A stretch of 64,000 nucleotides of DNA. Source: Promerops cafer (taxonomy: Eukaryota > Chordata > Aves > Passeriformes > Nectariniidae). The stretch covers positions 759,076 through 823,075 of the forward strand of contig VZSE01009546.1 of the NCBI GenBank assembly GCA_013398275.1. Reading direction: 5' to 3'. Within the stretch, counting starts at the first letter, position 1. The number at the start of each line of letters is the position of its first letter. Below are positions 1 to 14,194 of this stretch, one piece after another. Made by a program: the position numbers and the translations under genes. The notes below the pieces were generated by a model. That model searched no databases. It was not told where the DNA came from and saw only the letters and a list, made by a program, of their open reading frames with translations.

Positions 1-2201
1 AAATTACTTAGCATGACAGAGATCATAACTGGACAATGATCTACAACTTGGCTTTCTGCCATCTTTTGGATCCCTATTTGTTGTCTAAGAAAGTAAATAG
101 TAATGCTTATCTTTTCCTATTGGTGTCTTCCTTGACAAAAAAAAAAAAATCATTTCAATACACTTCCCATTTATTTCTTGCCTTTCTTATGGACTGGCAC
201 ACCCTCTTCCTTCTGCAACATGTTTTAGCTGATTTGGAGTTACCAAGAAGCTTTTTTTTAACTTTTGAAATGAGATTCCCAAAAAGGTCCCTTTAGAATT
301 TGACAGTGCCCTGGAGGGCTCTTGCTCCAGGCAGCTGAGAAAGCTCATGAAAATAGTGTAAAATCTTTTGTTTGAACAATTCTTCCTTCCTCACCTTCAG
401 CCAGGTTATTTCCCCAGTAAACTGCAGATTAAATTGGCAGCTATCTTGCCTGTCTTTCTCTCCCTTTGGTGTTTTTTTGCCTCTGTTTATATTTTCCATG
501 AACTGATGCATCTCCAAACATGCCCGTTATATTTTATTTCGTATTAGTCAGTTCAGGAAATTGCTCTAGTTGTGGTATCTCACTCACATTTCTCTCTTCA
601 GGTGCTGCAAAAGGAATTTGTCTTAATTTCCAACTTGTTACTGTTTTAAGCTGTTGTGTGTACGTGTTGAGGTTTTTTATAGCAACAAAAGAAAGATATA
701 GCAGGTATTTTTCAGTAGCATGCACCATTCTTGCCCCTCTTCCTTTACTGCTTTTACAACACTATGAGTGAAATAAAGGATAAGAGGCAAGCTGCAGGAG
801 GAAACTCACAGAGAATTATGCTGACAGCCTGAAGAGGTGCACTGTAACTCAGTGTTCGTGTGCTGGAGCTGTGAGCTCACTCCTGGTTTGTGTCTCGGCA
901 ATGCAATGCGAAGGGGAGTTAGCTCCGGAGGTAGCATTTCTCTTCTCGCACTCATCAGTGTGGCTCTCCCTATCATCAGCTCCCCATAAAGCAGACTTTG
1001 TGCTGAGTCCTCAGTCTTCCTGTACCTCCTCTTCATGTTAACAGTGTGAATGGAAAGTAAAATCAGCCAGAAATATCAGGTTCACTCAACAAGCAGCTGA
1101 CATGTGGAATCTTATGGCAAGCAAGACTTCACATGGCTCAACCACTTCCCCTGAGCACAGAATAAATACAAATCTCACACCTGAGCTATTACATCAATTT
1201 TTCTGGTGTCTGTGAGGGATAGTGTCCTTTGACCCATGGTCTTCTGAGCAGCCTTGGTCTGGAAGGAAAGGAACAGGTGAAAAAACTGGGACGGAAACAC
1301 CTTGTCAGACCAAAGATCCCTGTAATCTTTTCTCTGACAATACCTGTCAGAAGACACCCCTACAATAGTTAGGAAACAGGAAAATCTCATGCTGATGTAT
1401 CTGCTGGAAGATCTGCATCTCTCAGTGAAAATTCAAACTTTTGATCCAGAAAGAGTATTTTCATATTTATAAATTTTCTTTTTTTTTTTCAATCCCTTTT
1501 TATCTCCGATAAATTTTTAATGTTAAAAACTTCCTTTTGGCGGGGAACTCCACAATAAACCACACATTATATGAAGAACTTCCTTCCTTGTTTGGGACTT
1601 ATCAATGACTTGCTTCATTTGATAATTTTAATATTATTGCAGCAGAAAAGATGGTGCTAAGTGCTCTTCTTGCCTTCCCATCATGAATATACAGACCTGT
1701 GTCACATCTCTCCTATGACATCTCCTTTACAAAAAGTCCCAGCCATATGAGATATTTACTTGCATTGAAACCATTCCATACCCCTGATTGTCCTTGCTTT
1801 GACTTTGACAGATCCTGTGCTCCTTTTGAAGTTGAGATACCAATTCTACATTCAATACTCATGATGCAGATGGGGATTTAAGCAGAACATTGACATCTGT
1901 TTTGAGCAGCACTTGCCATCATATTTCATAATATTTTATTTTGGTTTTTAGCTAGCATTGAGGATAGTTTTCATTGATCTACAAAATGAGGAGAGTCCCC
2001 TAATACATATCACCTCAAACACATCTAACTCAAATTTTATTTGCTATTTGATGTGTGGCTCTTGCCTCATCATGATGTCCCTCTGCAATACTTTGCAGAC
2101 CTCTCTCATTCTTAGAACCTTGATTAACTTGTGATTTATGATTTTTTGACCTTATTACTCACTTCTTAAATTATTCATTGGGATGATAAACAGTACATAT
2201 A
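1..2201. other. Non-coding stretch, nothing identified
   Basis: AT-rich sequence with short A/T runs. Open frames are under 90 codons, overlap one another on both strands and show no recognisable domain or splice pattern. Confidence 0.6.
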
Positions 2202-2305
2202 TCATAGAATCATAGAATGGCCTGGATTGGAAGGGAGCTTAAAGACCAACTAGTTCCAAGCCCCCTGCCAAGGGCAGGGGACACCTTCCACTGTGATCTG
2301 CTTCC
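2202..2305 (-). mobile_element. CR1 LINE, short 3' fragment
   Basis: The plus strand carries the antisense of the CR1 3' end: tandem ATCATAGA-type units, then GGATTGGAAGGGAGCTTAAAGACC, TAGTTCCAAGCCCC, and GGCAGGGGACACCTTCCAC. The sense strand is therefore minus, with the 3' terminus at the left. Only about 100 bp remain, the usual severely 5'-truncated form. Confidence 0.93.
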
Positions 2306-5300
2306 AGTGTGAAAATTTATTTCTACATTATTTTTCTCATTCCAATTTTTTCTCCCTGTGATAAGTTTTTCTCTTATCTCACAAGTCAGTTCAAGAATTT
2401 TTGGAGAAGAAACTCCAAACAGAAATGCTTTTGGAAAACCAAATGGCTACATCAACCGGCTTTTCTTACTTACATATTTGTTGACCTCTTTAAAGAAGTC
2501 ATACATCATTAATTGATTTAAATTCTTATTATAACAACTCAGTGATTCTTTCCTGATATGTTTTGATGATTCATTCCTCATATGTTATAGTCCTTATTCT
2601 ATTTATCCCTTATATATTTATTCATGTGTTATCTAATTCTCTACTGAAATTTTTATAGATTTTCTGGGTACGCATATACCTCAGGGATTTAAAATAGTTC
2701 TTGAATTATCTAAAGAAACTACATCTTCAGTCTGAGTTACAAGAAATTATATGCTACAGTCAATATTTCATCCAAGTGAACCTATAAAATCTGAGGAAGA
2801 TTTTTTTAAACCGTTAAAGTTTAATTTAGTTATTTTTTTCCTTAAATCTGCCTATTTATATCTTAATTTTGATATAGATATCACTAGTTTCAACCATAAA
2901 TATGAATTATTCTGTTTAAAATTTTCAAAAGTCTTATAAAAAAATTCTTTTGTCACTATAAAATTATCTTTTCTGAAGCCCTTTCAGATCTCCTGGCAAG
3001 CTTCCTACTCCAGAAAAATTATTAGTACCTTTAATGCCTTTTGTAAACTGTTTCTTAGACTCTTTCTTGACTTTTATTATATGTTCAAATCCATAATTAC
3101 CATAAAGTTTTCTTTTGACTTCTCCCTTTGTATTAGAATTCAGCTTTGGTTGTGCTCTACTGAGGAAGCAGAGCAGCCTGTGCAAACACAGAGAGATGTA
3201 AATTCTTGGATACTCATCGGGAATGCAAACTGAAAGATGAGAACTGTGGATTTCTTGATGTCTTTTGAGAGTGGTGGCTTAAACGTGAAAGATATCAGTG
3301 AACAAGTTTGGCATGAAATCTGTACCTCATAAGTCTGGAAAGTGGAAGCATATATAAATATGCTCCAGTCTATAAGAAATAGTATAGCTTGAGCAGAGAA
3401 GGGTATTATTAAAACCTCCAAATATAAGCCAACTGAAATTTGTTTCTACATACACAGTCTCTGTTTCACCAAACATTTAAGTTAAACTGTGCTGACATGT
3501 ATACAACCACATATACCAACAGATTTCAGCCACTGACAGAAAATAGGCTGCACACTCTGTTCATAGGGTTTTTGCTTTTCAGATTATATGAACACTTAAA
3601 ACAAGTAGAGGCTCCACAGTTTGCCCATAATACTCCAAAGAATTGTTCCAGAGTGTAAAAACTTAAACACTTTCTTCTAAAATAGAAGGTTCCTGGGATT
3701 GCTCAAGCTGCTGGGAAGGAACCATGAAACTGTGGATGCATGAGTGTCTTATTTTTAAAAACCATTCTAAAAAAATCCTAAAACTCAGTAGAAGTTGGTC
3801 ATTTTAGAGAAGGTTGGGAACTCCTTAGCTAAAGTACCCTGGGTCTTAGCCTAGCAAAGTAATTTCACAGAACAAACTCATTAGGTATTTTTACTTAAAA
3901 AAAAAAAAAAAAAAAAGGCAAAACCAAAAAAATCAAACCAGCAAACAAACAAACAAAAAAGACCCAATAAAACAAAAACAAATCAAAACATCTGAATATA
4001 AAACACATAAATTGAGATTACTTGAGATACTTAAGACACAAATAAATAATTTTGTAGTTGCTAGATAGACACACCAACAAACAAGTGAACAGAATCTCTT
4101 CTATCACAACTGGCAAAGCGAAAAATCATTTTTCTATTCCATACAGAGTGGTTTGCTTCTACCATCTGTCCTGATAAGCTATTAAGGAAAACCTGAAGTC
4201 AGTTGAGGGTGTTTCACATGAAAACGTTCTTGACCTTCTTGACAGTCAGCACTGTGCAAGGAGCACATTTTAACCGCCCAGGAAAATTATTTCTTCCAAT
4301 ACTTGGATTTATTTCACATAATTAAGTTAATATCAAAGGTATAACGATAATCAAAATTAATGCTCATATGGTGTTTAATTATTTAAAAGTCAGTTTAGTT
4401 GACCATTCTGCTCCATACACAATAACCCACTGAAACAGCAGTCAGTGAAATGCTTCATAGGGAACAAAATACAAGTACTTTGTTTTGGAGAATTGCCATA
4501 ACTTTGTGATAGTCATACTATAAATTATGGGTACAGAGACAAGAGAGTGCATTAGATTAATACTTTGCCTTTTTAATCTATTAACATACTATTCTGGGAA
4601 CATGATTTTAAATCCACTGCACAGCAAGGTGACTGAAAATCATTCCATCCTGACAGCTTTAAAAGAACACAAGTGAAACATGTTAAGAGAGTCTCAACCC
4701 AGTTGAAACTGAACAGAAGCAGTCATCTCAGAAGACATCCAGCATTGGTCCTCTTTCAGCATTCTCACCAAAACAGGTACCTTCATTACACAGAGGACTA
4801 TTTCATAGTAGGCCAGTGATAGTATGATTGAAATACATGCTAAAGCAGTCCAGGATGAATGCACTACAGGTTCACCGCCAAAGAATATTTAATGACTGCC
4901 AGTCATGTATAAAAAGCTAGGAAAACATTTCACTTACTGATGTTTGTATGAAGAGTGCAGAAAGATAAGTTGTAAAAACAATGCGTTTTATTTTTTCTTA
5001 AATTTTTAGGATGGATAAGAGAATGACAAAATCATCTAAAATCAGAAAGAAGCTAAATAAACCCTTTAACGTCATTACTACAGTTATTTAAATTATACCT
5101 CAATAGAATACTTTTCTAACTCCTACATCAGTTAGAAACACTATGGTAAGTTTGTTTTAAAGCTTTTTTTTTTTTTTTCTAATATGAAAAAATATTCTAG
5201 GTACTGCTGTGGTTTCTTTTCTCTTGCTAATAAGTGTGAGTAAAGACAAATAACAGCTTTAGTACTTTTCCCGCTGGTGAATTCCTAATTAAATACTTCA

Positions 5301-6289
5301 TTAGTAGATTATCTAACCTTCTTTTAATGAGGCCCTCCAGATGTTGTGTCTTAAGTGAAGCAAAAAGAAAAACAGCTGAATGCTGAAGGCACGACATAAT
5401 TGGATATGGTCAAGTTGGAAGAAGTGAATCTCATGTTACCATTACTATAATAACGTATGATTTTTTTCTAGAAATTGTCAATGAGTGATGACCTAGAGAA
5501 AATCCTTTAACTATCTCCAATTATGTTTTTAAATATATTTGGCTGTATTTACTTCTATTTAACATTAGTCTTCTCCCCACTACTTATATGCAGCTGTCTC
5601 TAACACTTAAGAGATTCCAGCTTGCACTTTTCTGGGTTTTTTTATGACACTTCCATTTTTATGATGAAGTTTCTTCTATTTGTTCCTGCTAGGGAACCCT
5701 GTCCAGTATAGATTCATATTTCCTTTCCTTAATTGTTACACAGAAAAATCATCTCAAATTATTATATACAGGGTTTCTCACGGGATAATAATTGACCAGG
5801 AATAAAGTATTTAATATTTAAGTAGAACAAACAGAATTGTCATAAAGGATAGGAAACAACCTGATAGTATAACTGACTATCCAAAAGTCTAAATTTAAGG
5901 CAGCGCCTACATAAGCATGATGAGAAGCTTTTAAAACAAAATATAACCTTTTTTTTTTCAGTAAACACATTGAACCTTGTTGGAGAAGTATCACAGTTTC
6001 TTCTACACAAACATGGCAACAATTCCTTTACCTTTTTAATTATTATTAGAATTAGTTAGTTCTTATTAGAACTGTGAAATTAGTCATGCAACACTTCTAT
6101 GCAGAGCTCAACAACAGAATTTAGATATAGGAAAATAAAGATATTTTCTATGAACATCCAAAAAATTTTCAAGGCAATTATGTAGTCATGGGATAAAAGG
6201 GATTTTGGCATGGGTAAATACTGTATTGCTGTGCTGGAAACAGAGGGAAGGAAGCGATGGTCAATTCTTATGATGGAAGGAGGTTTTTT
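2306..6289. other. Non-coding stretch with A-rich tract only
   Basis: AT-rich sequence. Apart from the A/C-rich tract near 3,900 I see no repeat family, gene or RNA. Confidence 0.55.
3896..3990 (+). repeat. A-rich / (AAAC)n low-complexity tract
   Basis: A poly-A run is followed by CAAAC/AAAC-rich sequence. It could be a simple repeat or the decayed tail of a retroposed sequence; no target-site duplication is evident. Confidence 0.7.
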
Positions 6290-7300
6290 GATGGAATTGT
6301 GACTGGTCAGGCTAGGGTTCATTCTGATCATGTCCCTGGAAGTAGGATAATCAGGTGATAAATTTTCTGATGACACTATTAATGGTAGTAAAATCATGGC
6401 CAATTCTTAAGAACATCAAAAGAATCTCATGAGATTCAGGACCTTGGCAATAAATGAATAAGAATAAGAATAAGAATAAGAATAAGGATAAGGATAAGAA
6501 TAAGAATAAGAATAAGAATAAGAATAAGAATAAGAATAAGAATAAGAATAAGAGTAAGAATAACAATAATAACAATAACAATAACAATAGCAATAATAAT
6601 TTTCTTTTGATAAATCTGGACTGATGTCAATGGTAAAATAAATCCTACTTCTCCAATTAAAGATATGGTCCCTGACCTGACCACTGTCACTAAATTATGA
6701 AGTCTTGGGGTTACAATGGAAAAATCTATGAAAACATCAACTTGATGTTTTAACAGTCTGTCAATCAAAAAGGCAAATCAACCATTAGGAATGAGAAGGA
6801 AAACAATATATATTACTATGTCACTCAGTAAATACGTCTGATTCACATCTTGAATGATGAAAGGTCTCTCCTTCTTGTCCCTCCTTCTCATGGAGGAGAT
6901 CATTGAACTGGGAAGGGTTCAGAGCAGGGTGAGAACAGTCAAGACTATGGATCACTAAGGAAGTAATTCAGCTTCTTTAATTTAGAAAAAGAAAAACCAA
7001 CAAACTATAGCAGGTATGATAAAATCATATTTGGGATGGGAAGAGTTGGCAGGAGTGGCCAATTTGCTGTCATTGAAGAGTAATAACCAGGAGCTAAAAA
7101 GAGGAAGATTCAAAGAGAAGAAGACAATCTTTCCAAAAGCAATGTGGTTAAAAGTGGGATGCCTTGTAGCAAAATGATATAAATACAAGGAAGTTATTAA
7201 ATATTCAGGAATCACAACTGAGTGAGGAACTCCCAGATGACTGAATGAATGTGAAGCACCCTTTCTTTTTCTTTTGGAGAAGACTTTTTCCTTTTACAAG
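6290..7300 (+). mobile_element. Ancient L3/CR1-like LINE remnant (end of RT and 3' region)
   Basis: The sequence is diverged but co-linear with the 3' half of L3/CR1 elements. A reverse-transcriptase FADD-like motif reads KFSDDT at about 6,359-6,376. Further on come the sequences corresponding to NLMRF, then GTCAATCAAAAAGGCAAATC, CACATCTTGAATG, and GGGTTCAGAGCAGGG. Many stops and indels show it is long dead. A GAATAA microsatellite has grown inside it. The match is from memory of the consensus; an alignment would fix the ends. Confidence 0.65.
6456..6600 (+). repeat. (GAATAA)n hexanucleotide microsatellite
   Basis: About sixteen GAATAA units with a few GGATAA variants grade into AACAAT and AAT units at the right end. 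It lies within the ancient LINE remnant, just after the segment matching the RT C-terminal part, and probably arose from an A-rich part of it. Confidence 0.9.
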
Positions 7301-10300
7301 AACACAAAATAATAAAGTTTATTTTAAAACTCATTTGAGAGTATTTTCCTGGATTCATTTCTATAATTCTGTATTTTTTCTCTTTTTCCTTCAAATTTCA
7401 TGAAGATACATATAATATTGTATATTATTATTCTTTTGTCTATCAGCAACTGTTCTGATCTGATCAAAGTTCCACAGTGGAAAAATAGGAAAAACAATAT
7501 AGACATTTGAAAATAAATAATTCTATGCTTTTCATTTTTTATATTTGTTGTTATAATAGGATAATAACGAAGTGGAAATAAAAACGTGGATTTCTGGTAT
7601 TACAGTTTTCTAAAGAAACATGATAAGTTTGGAAATTCTAAATAAAGTAAGAACATGTTAGTTTCTAACTTCCCATAGAAAAGTCTAAGTGCAATAAAAG
7701 TAATGTTTTCTCATAGAAGTTTTTTCTAAATTGACATTGGCTTATTAGCAGGATATGTTTGTATTTGATGTGTTAATAGTTGAATCAAAATCTCAGAAAA
7801 CTGACTATTTTTCCATTTTTCTATGAAGTGTTTATTATATATATACATATAAAAGTTTATAAATTTTTACTTATTTTACCTGATTTTTAAACACTGAGAT
7901 AATTGAAGCTACTATTATTTTTAAAGTTTTTATAACATTTATACACACATACTGTGAATAAACATATTTTGAAAATACCATAAAAATTAACAATGAAATT
8001 TAAGATAGTTCTACTTTTGCTGCATAATTTGTGAAGAAAAAAAAAAAAAAGGAAAGTAAAAGGCAAAAAAGGCAATCCTGCAGTCATTTAAAACTGACAT
8101 CATGCACAAACACCTGTAAGGGTCTGCTGGACCATGGGGACAGTGAGGGAAATAGTTTGATACATGCATTGCTTTCCAAGAACTATGCTCAAAATGTGAG
8201 AAAGGAGACTAAAAAGGTAAAACCTTAACTCGTTCCTATCTTTTGCATTATGTAGTTGCACTTGTTCCTTTGATCATCAGCTCTGCTGATCTCAGGCTAA
8301 ACTAAAACTGCCTGGCTTTCATCCAGGTATTTATTTCTCCTAAAAAAGGGGGTGATATGTTTAGCTAAGTATTCTAAAGCCTTGTGTTAGCACTTCAGAC
8401 CTGACTGTCTCACATAAGCATCAGACAGTTTAATGTGATGCTACATAATCTGACAGACTACTCAGAACTCTTCTCCATGGTGAAGGGCACCTGTACCTTG
8501 CCACTTCAGAGCATTCCCAAAGAGTGAGCCTCCATCTGCAAAGAGGCAACCATGACTGACTGGTTTTCTATCTGGCACTTCCAGGTGGATGTTTGTATTG
8601 ATTTACGTGATCTATGAGTTGTGTTGAGATAGAGTATTTGATGGAATACTCACAACAACCATTTTTCTCTCTGTAAGGGTTAGTGAGAAATCACCCACAC
8701 CCCAAGATCTTGTTTCTGTACTCTGATTGGATCATCTAATCTTGCTAGATTCTTTCTATCTCCATTAAAATAAAAGTAAACTTACTTTCCTTAATAAATT
8801 AATTTCTTCACTAATTACAGTGAATATTTAAAGGAATAAATCTTAGCTCAAAGTGATAGTCACACAGAACAAATATGTGAGATACAAGTGCATCAAATTC
8901 AAACTGCCACTTGATTATTTTTTTAGGTAATTGTGAATATTTTTCTTACAATGTCAGTTAATACAAGTATGGATGATTTCCATCAATAAATAACAGAATA
9001 GTCTGTCTGAACAAAGAGGATGGAGGAGGCATTTGGGAGTTAGTACGTGGAAAATACTTCACCAATCTTTTATAAACCTGATCTTGCAATGACTGTACTT
9101 AAGCTCCAGGACTCCCAGGAAACAGATCAATCAGACTAAGTGGGACTCCATTCTTAAAGGAAATGTATGAACTGAGGTGAAATTATTTATAATTCAGACT
9201 AACTACTGCCAAAGTCTGAATCCACAACAATCCAGTGTGTGTTTGAAAACTGCATTTTAAAACCCGACGGATATCAGGGTGTTTACTGGGTCTTGGCCAA
9301 AGGCTTAAAAATGTGTTCTACAGGTAAGTAAAAGTATTCCCAGGACAAAGATCCTTTACAAAACCAGAACTCAGCTTCAGGCCAGTTGTTTTTTTCTCTC
9401 AGGAAAATCACTGAGAGGTGTTAGGAGGTTCTGATACAGCTGACTGGGCTTCTTTGAAATCAAATACTATTTGAGCAATTTTCCCCCTGTGTCAGAGTTT
9501 GCAAAAATACATAATGTTTACTTCATTTGATATTGCCATGAGTTATTTGAGATAACAACATGGTGAAATATGAAAAAATGACAGAAAATTCCTGTGCTAG
9601 GCGTCAGTAATATAAATTAGACCTATTTGTACTTCCACAACTTACTTAAGTCTATTTAAACGGCACACTTCTATTCTAAAGTGTAAGTAAATACTAATGA
9701 ACTGTTCCAAGGAATATGCATAACAGAAGTGCTTGCTTTGCACAGAAATGTAGTAATGACCAACACTGAACCATAGTCAAATCTCACACCATCCTGCAGA
9801 AAACCCCGTGGCAAAAGCTAAGCTCTTCAGCATGACAAACACTAATACCTGCAGGTAGGCCAAGTTAAAAAGCAAGTCCAATGTAAAAAGCCATGGACAG
9901 AGAGAGACTGGTGTTCTACCCTGCTTGTTTCAGGTCAAACCCAGAGCCTTCCACTGCACTTTGCATCAGGGGCACAGATGAGCTGATGGTGAAGCACTGG
10001 TCTCTCAAATCACATTTAATACAAGATTCAAAACCATCACATGCAATCCTGTGGAGGTTGCATCTCGGTGTGACAATGGGATGGATTACTGTGTCAGAGT
10101 CTGTATCTGAGAGAGAGAGTCGCAGTCTTCTGAGAAAGCACAAAGACCCAGAAGAAACCTCTGGAAATCAAATCAGTCCACTTATATGACCTGTGAAGGA
10201 ATGGGCCTTTTTTACATGACAAAACACACTCAAATTTAGTAGGAAATGTGTTTATTTTAATTATGCTATATGCAATTTTTTTGCAGCATGTACTATGAAA

Positions 10301-12344
10301 GTAATGAGGTTGTTATTACATGTATCATGGCTCTCTGCTATTAAATCATTTTACTATTTTTGTGTAGATCACAAACCAGCAAGTAGTAGAACATAGTAAA
10401 AACATTACAGTTCTCCTAGAGTAAATAGTGTGCAAAGGGTACAGTAGCCTTTATTCCAGCAGCCTGCTTATAAACAAGTGTGATGTGCAACAAATTACCA
10501 GCAGGAAGGAACACTTGGAACAGAACAAACTACTATTTTATCAGTCATTTCTTTTAAAAACACTGAATAGTGTACTAGAATCACATTTTATGTATATTTG
10601 TATTGAGTAAATTCCTGTTTAAAATATTGTGGCTTAGTATGACTGTAGTATTTGATGGCACACACAGTTCAGTTACTTACAAAACAAAATACCAGAAAAT
10701 AGCACAAGAGGAAAATCTTTTTTAAACTCAGATTCATACAACTATTTTATTTAGTACATATGAAGGAAGTCAGCTGACTTTAACACATTTTCAAGAAAAA
10801 CACCAAGGACAAATATTAAAGAAAAGCAAGAAGATTAAGTTGAAAGTCATACATTAACTGTGAAAGAATCTAAGCCTAATGGTGAATATTGAAAATTTCT
10901 CTCATGACCCAAATATTTTGTGTGTGAGAACAAGAAAAAAGGCAAAGGTCAGGAAACGGGATATTTCTTGCTTTGGTTTGCAAACAACAGGTTGCCTATA
11001 AAAACTTGGCAAACAGGAGAGGCTCTTCATACCACAACTTAATACTGAAAGTAATGGCAGCAAATGCTAAGTATATTTCTCTTTGAAAAGTACACATTCG
11101 GATTTTCATTATAATTTAGTACCATAACCTTTAATCTTCGATCAGTTGCAAGCTCCTATCAGGACTTTAAAATTATTTTCACAACTAGAAGTTTTAGAAG
11201 CTTTGTGGTAAAACTGTAAGCACCTGTATAAGACCAAAAGGTCTTATAAAATTAGGAGTTTTATGTATTTACACATATTCATTATTTGTTGTCTTTAAAC
11301 ACAGGGAATGGTTACATTAGGACAGATGACAACCACCATTTTAGAACAGATAAAATTCAAACTGGCAAAGACAAGATAGAATTGAACATCCTTACAAACC
11401 CCCTACATATATGCACGTCAGTGATGTCCTCTAGACTCAGCTCCAGTATGCTGCCTTTGGAAATCTACAGAAGTAGTGTTCTGACTCCTTCAGCAGGCTT
11501 TTCTTGTGCCTCCTGCAAGGCCTTGCTCTCTGTGAGCTCCCTGCTCTTCCCAGTTGTGGGCAAACTCCTTGCTGTCCTTCAAATGCTCAGCTGGCGAGGT
11601 TGTCCTACTCACAGCTCTCCAGGAAAAGGGCAGCTCCCAGCCCCACTCAGTCCTGCTTGATGGAAATGTGCCACAGTAAGATCCACAAGTAAAGAAAATA
11701 TTATCAGTAATAGTGAGCCATAAAAAAACCCCAACAAACAAACAAAAAAAAAAAAAAAACACCAATTAAAAAAAAAAATCAAAAAAAAAAAACAACCAAA
11801 TAAAGCAACCAAACTCCACACTTTTCTGGTAGAATCCACTTGCAGTAAAATTGCCCATTAAGTAAAATTTCCCAAATGGTAAAAAACCATGTTACTTAAT
11901 TTAGCTTCCAGTGGTTTTTCTGAACTTCATACCATCCTGTTGCTTCGCCAAAAAACAAATCTGCCCATCTGAAGTACAGCAAACCAGTTCTCAGCTAAAA
12001 CAAAGCACTAAGTAACTGTGATAAATGTATACATACATACATATCCAAAAAAGAGGTGTGAGTGAGACATCATGCTTGTTCTGAAAAGAAAGGTATAAAT
12101 GCCCATGCTTTTCTGCTTTTTAATTTTAGAACATATGGTTCCTCTTAATCAGACAGAATAGCAACATCAGACTTTCATGTATAAGCCATTAAAAATGAAA
12201 AATTAACCTAGAATTTCAATGCAGTCTTAGAATTAAGAACAAATATTTTTAAGACAAAGTAGATTTTTAGTAGCCTCAGAACTAGTATTAGCTTACACTA
12301 AAAACAGTCAAACTGAAATAACTTGAGATGACAATAACCTAAAT
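7301..12344. other. Non-coding stretch, nothing firm
   Basis: AT-rich desert. The longest open frames (about 100-124 codons near 9,900 and 11,300) are low-complexity or overlapped on the other strand and match no family I know. An A-rich tract lies at 11,722-11,808. Confidence 0.55.
11722..11808 (+). repeat. A-rich / (AAAC)n low-complexity tract
   Basis: Several long A runs are separated by CAAAC, CACC and ATC interruptions. This may be a simple repeat or a degenerate poly-A tail. Confidence 0.75.
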
Positions 12345-13450
12345 TATTCTGGTGGTCTTTTACGATGGAGTGACTGCAACAGTCAATGAGTGGAGACCAC
12401 CTACAGTTCTGTTAGACCTTCAGCATGTTCCCACATGACATCCTTCTCTCGAAATTGGAGACATGGATTTGAAGTGTAGACTATTCTGTGTATAAGACAT
12501 TGGCTGGATGGACGTATTCAGAGAGTTGTGGTCAATGGCTCTATTTCCAGGTGTAAGCCAGTGACAAGTGGTGTCCCTCACTCATCAGAGTGAGATGAAA
12601 GTTCTTGGGACTGCTACATTTTAATACCTTTATCAAAGACGCAGAGAGTGAGATCAAGAGCACCCTCAGCAAGCTCAGATATGACACAAAGCTGAGTGGA
12701 GAAGTAGACAACAGAAGCAAGGGATGCCATCCAGAAGGACCTGGCTGCACCTGGGTTGAGGCAACACCAGACATGAGCACAGACTGGGAGAACTCATGGG
12801 GCACAGTCCTGCAGAGGAGAAATGGGGGTTGTAGTGGATGAAAAGCTGGGCGTGACGCAGTAGTGTGTCCCCACAGCCCAGACCTGGGCAGCACCAAAAT
12901 AGGAGCGACCAGTAGGTCAAGGGAGGTGATTCTTCCCCTCTACTCTGCCCTCATGAGAACCCACCTGGAGTGCCCAAGTCTGGGGTTCTCAGCAAAAAAA
13001 CAGACCTGTCGGAGTGAGTCCAGGGAAAGGCCATGAAGATGATGAGAGGGATGGAACTGAAAGGTTTGGGACCATCCAACCTGCAGAAGAGAAGGCTTCA
13101 GGGAGACCTTATAGCAGCTTTCCATTACCTAAAGGGAACTACAAGAAAGCAGGAGAGGAACTTTTTACAAAGGTATGTAATGATAGGACAAGGGGGAGCA
13201 ACCTTAAACTGAAGGAGGAAGGGTAGATTTAGATTAGATGACAGGAGGAAATTCTTTACTTAGAGAGTAGTGAAGCACTGGAACGGGTTGCTGCATCCCT
13301 GGAAGTATTTGAGGCCAGGTTGAGGCCAGGTTGGATGGGGCTTTGAGCAACCTGGTCTAGTGGAAGCTGTCCCTGCCCATGGCAGTCTGGTTGAAACTAG
13401 ATGATCTTTAAGGTCCCTTCCAACCTAATTATAAGATTGATGCTATGATT
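12345..13450 (+). mobile_element. CR1 LINE, 5'-truncated copy (RT C-terminal part plus 3' UTR)
   Basis: About 1.1 kb of CR1 in sense orientation. Recognisable in order are a decayed AFDTVPHNIL-like region (about 12,405-12,460), NWLDGR and the VNGS...SGVPQ-like stretch (12,500-12,585), STLSKLRYDTKLSG where the consensus has FADDTKLSG (12,660-12,705), GVVVDEKL (12,828-12,850), VILPLYSAL-like sequence, the EEKASG region, and the 3' end GGTCCCTTCCAACC...ATGATTCTAG. The catalytic aspartate pair is lost and frameshifts are present, so it is inactive. An 11-bp tandem duplication (TTGAGGCCAGG) lies near 13,309-13,331. Confidence 0.95.
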
Positions 13451-14194
13451 CTAGAACTATTCCTTGGATTAAGCACAGGTGTCCTTAAATGTGTATTAAA
13501 TTCCGTTTAAATACCATCAAACCAAGAGGAATGAAGCAGTATATAATTAATAGATTTGTTTAAATTGCAACAGTTAGTTTTATTTCCCTACTGTGAGATA
13601 AGGCAATGTGGATTTTTTTTGGATATTGCATAGAAATTTTGCATCCTGCGCAATTGTCATGAAAAGGTTTTACTTTAGATAGTTCACTTTATATGTTCAG
13701 AGGTATTAAGGAATTCTCAGAAATTGATTTGTATATATCTCAGGCTATTTCTTTGCTATTCATACCTTGCTGCTGTACTACTCAATTGCATAATTATGAA
13801 TGAGCTTTTTGTTGTTTGATATATAGAAAATCAGAAGTGAAAAATTAATAGGCTACTATTAATTCATTATCTCCTCTGTATATATAAAAAAAAAAAGTTA
13901 CAGCTGGAACCCCAAGATTCTAATTCCAAAATAATCAAACTCTCATCTGTTAAAAATTTACTTAAACCAGCTTACCAACTACTCTACTCTTTTCCCAAAA
14001 TTAAAATGAATGTAGCAACTGGTCTTATATCTCCATGCCTAATGTAGACTTTATGGCAATCAGTCTGAGAATATTTTGACATGGTTATTATGTTTTCCAC
14101 TAATCAAAACAAGAATGCCTTCCTTTCAGACACATCTCCGCACAGATATCTCTATAAGCTTGAACAACAGCTTCCTATCACAAGGTACTAGCCC

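Noticed and set aside
6351..6768. Open frames rich in Leu/Phe/Ile
   Set aside because: They are translations of the GAATAA microsatellite.
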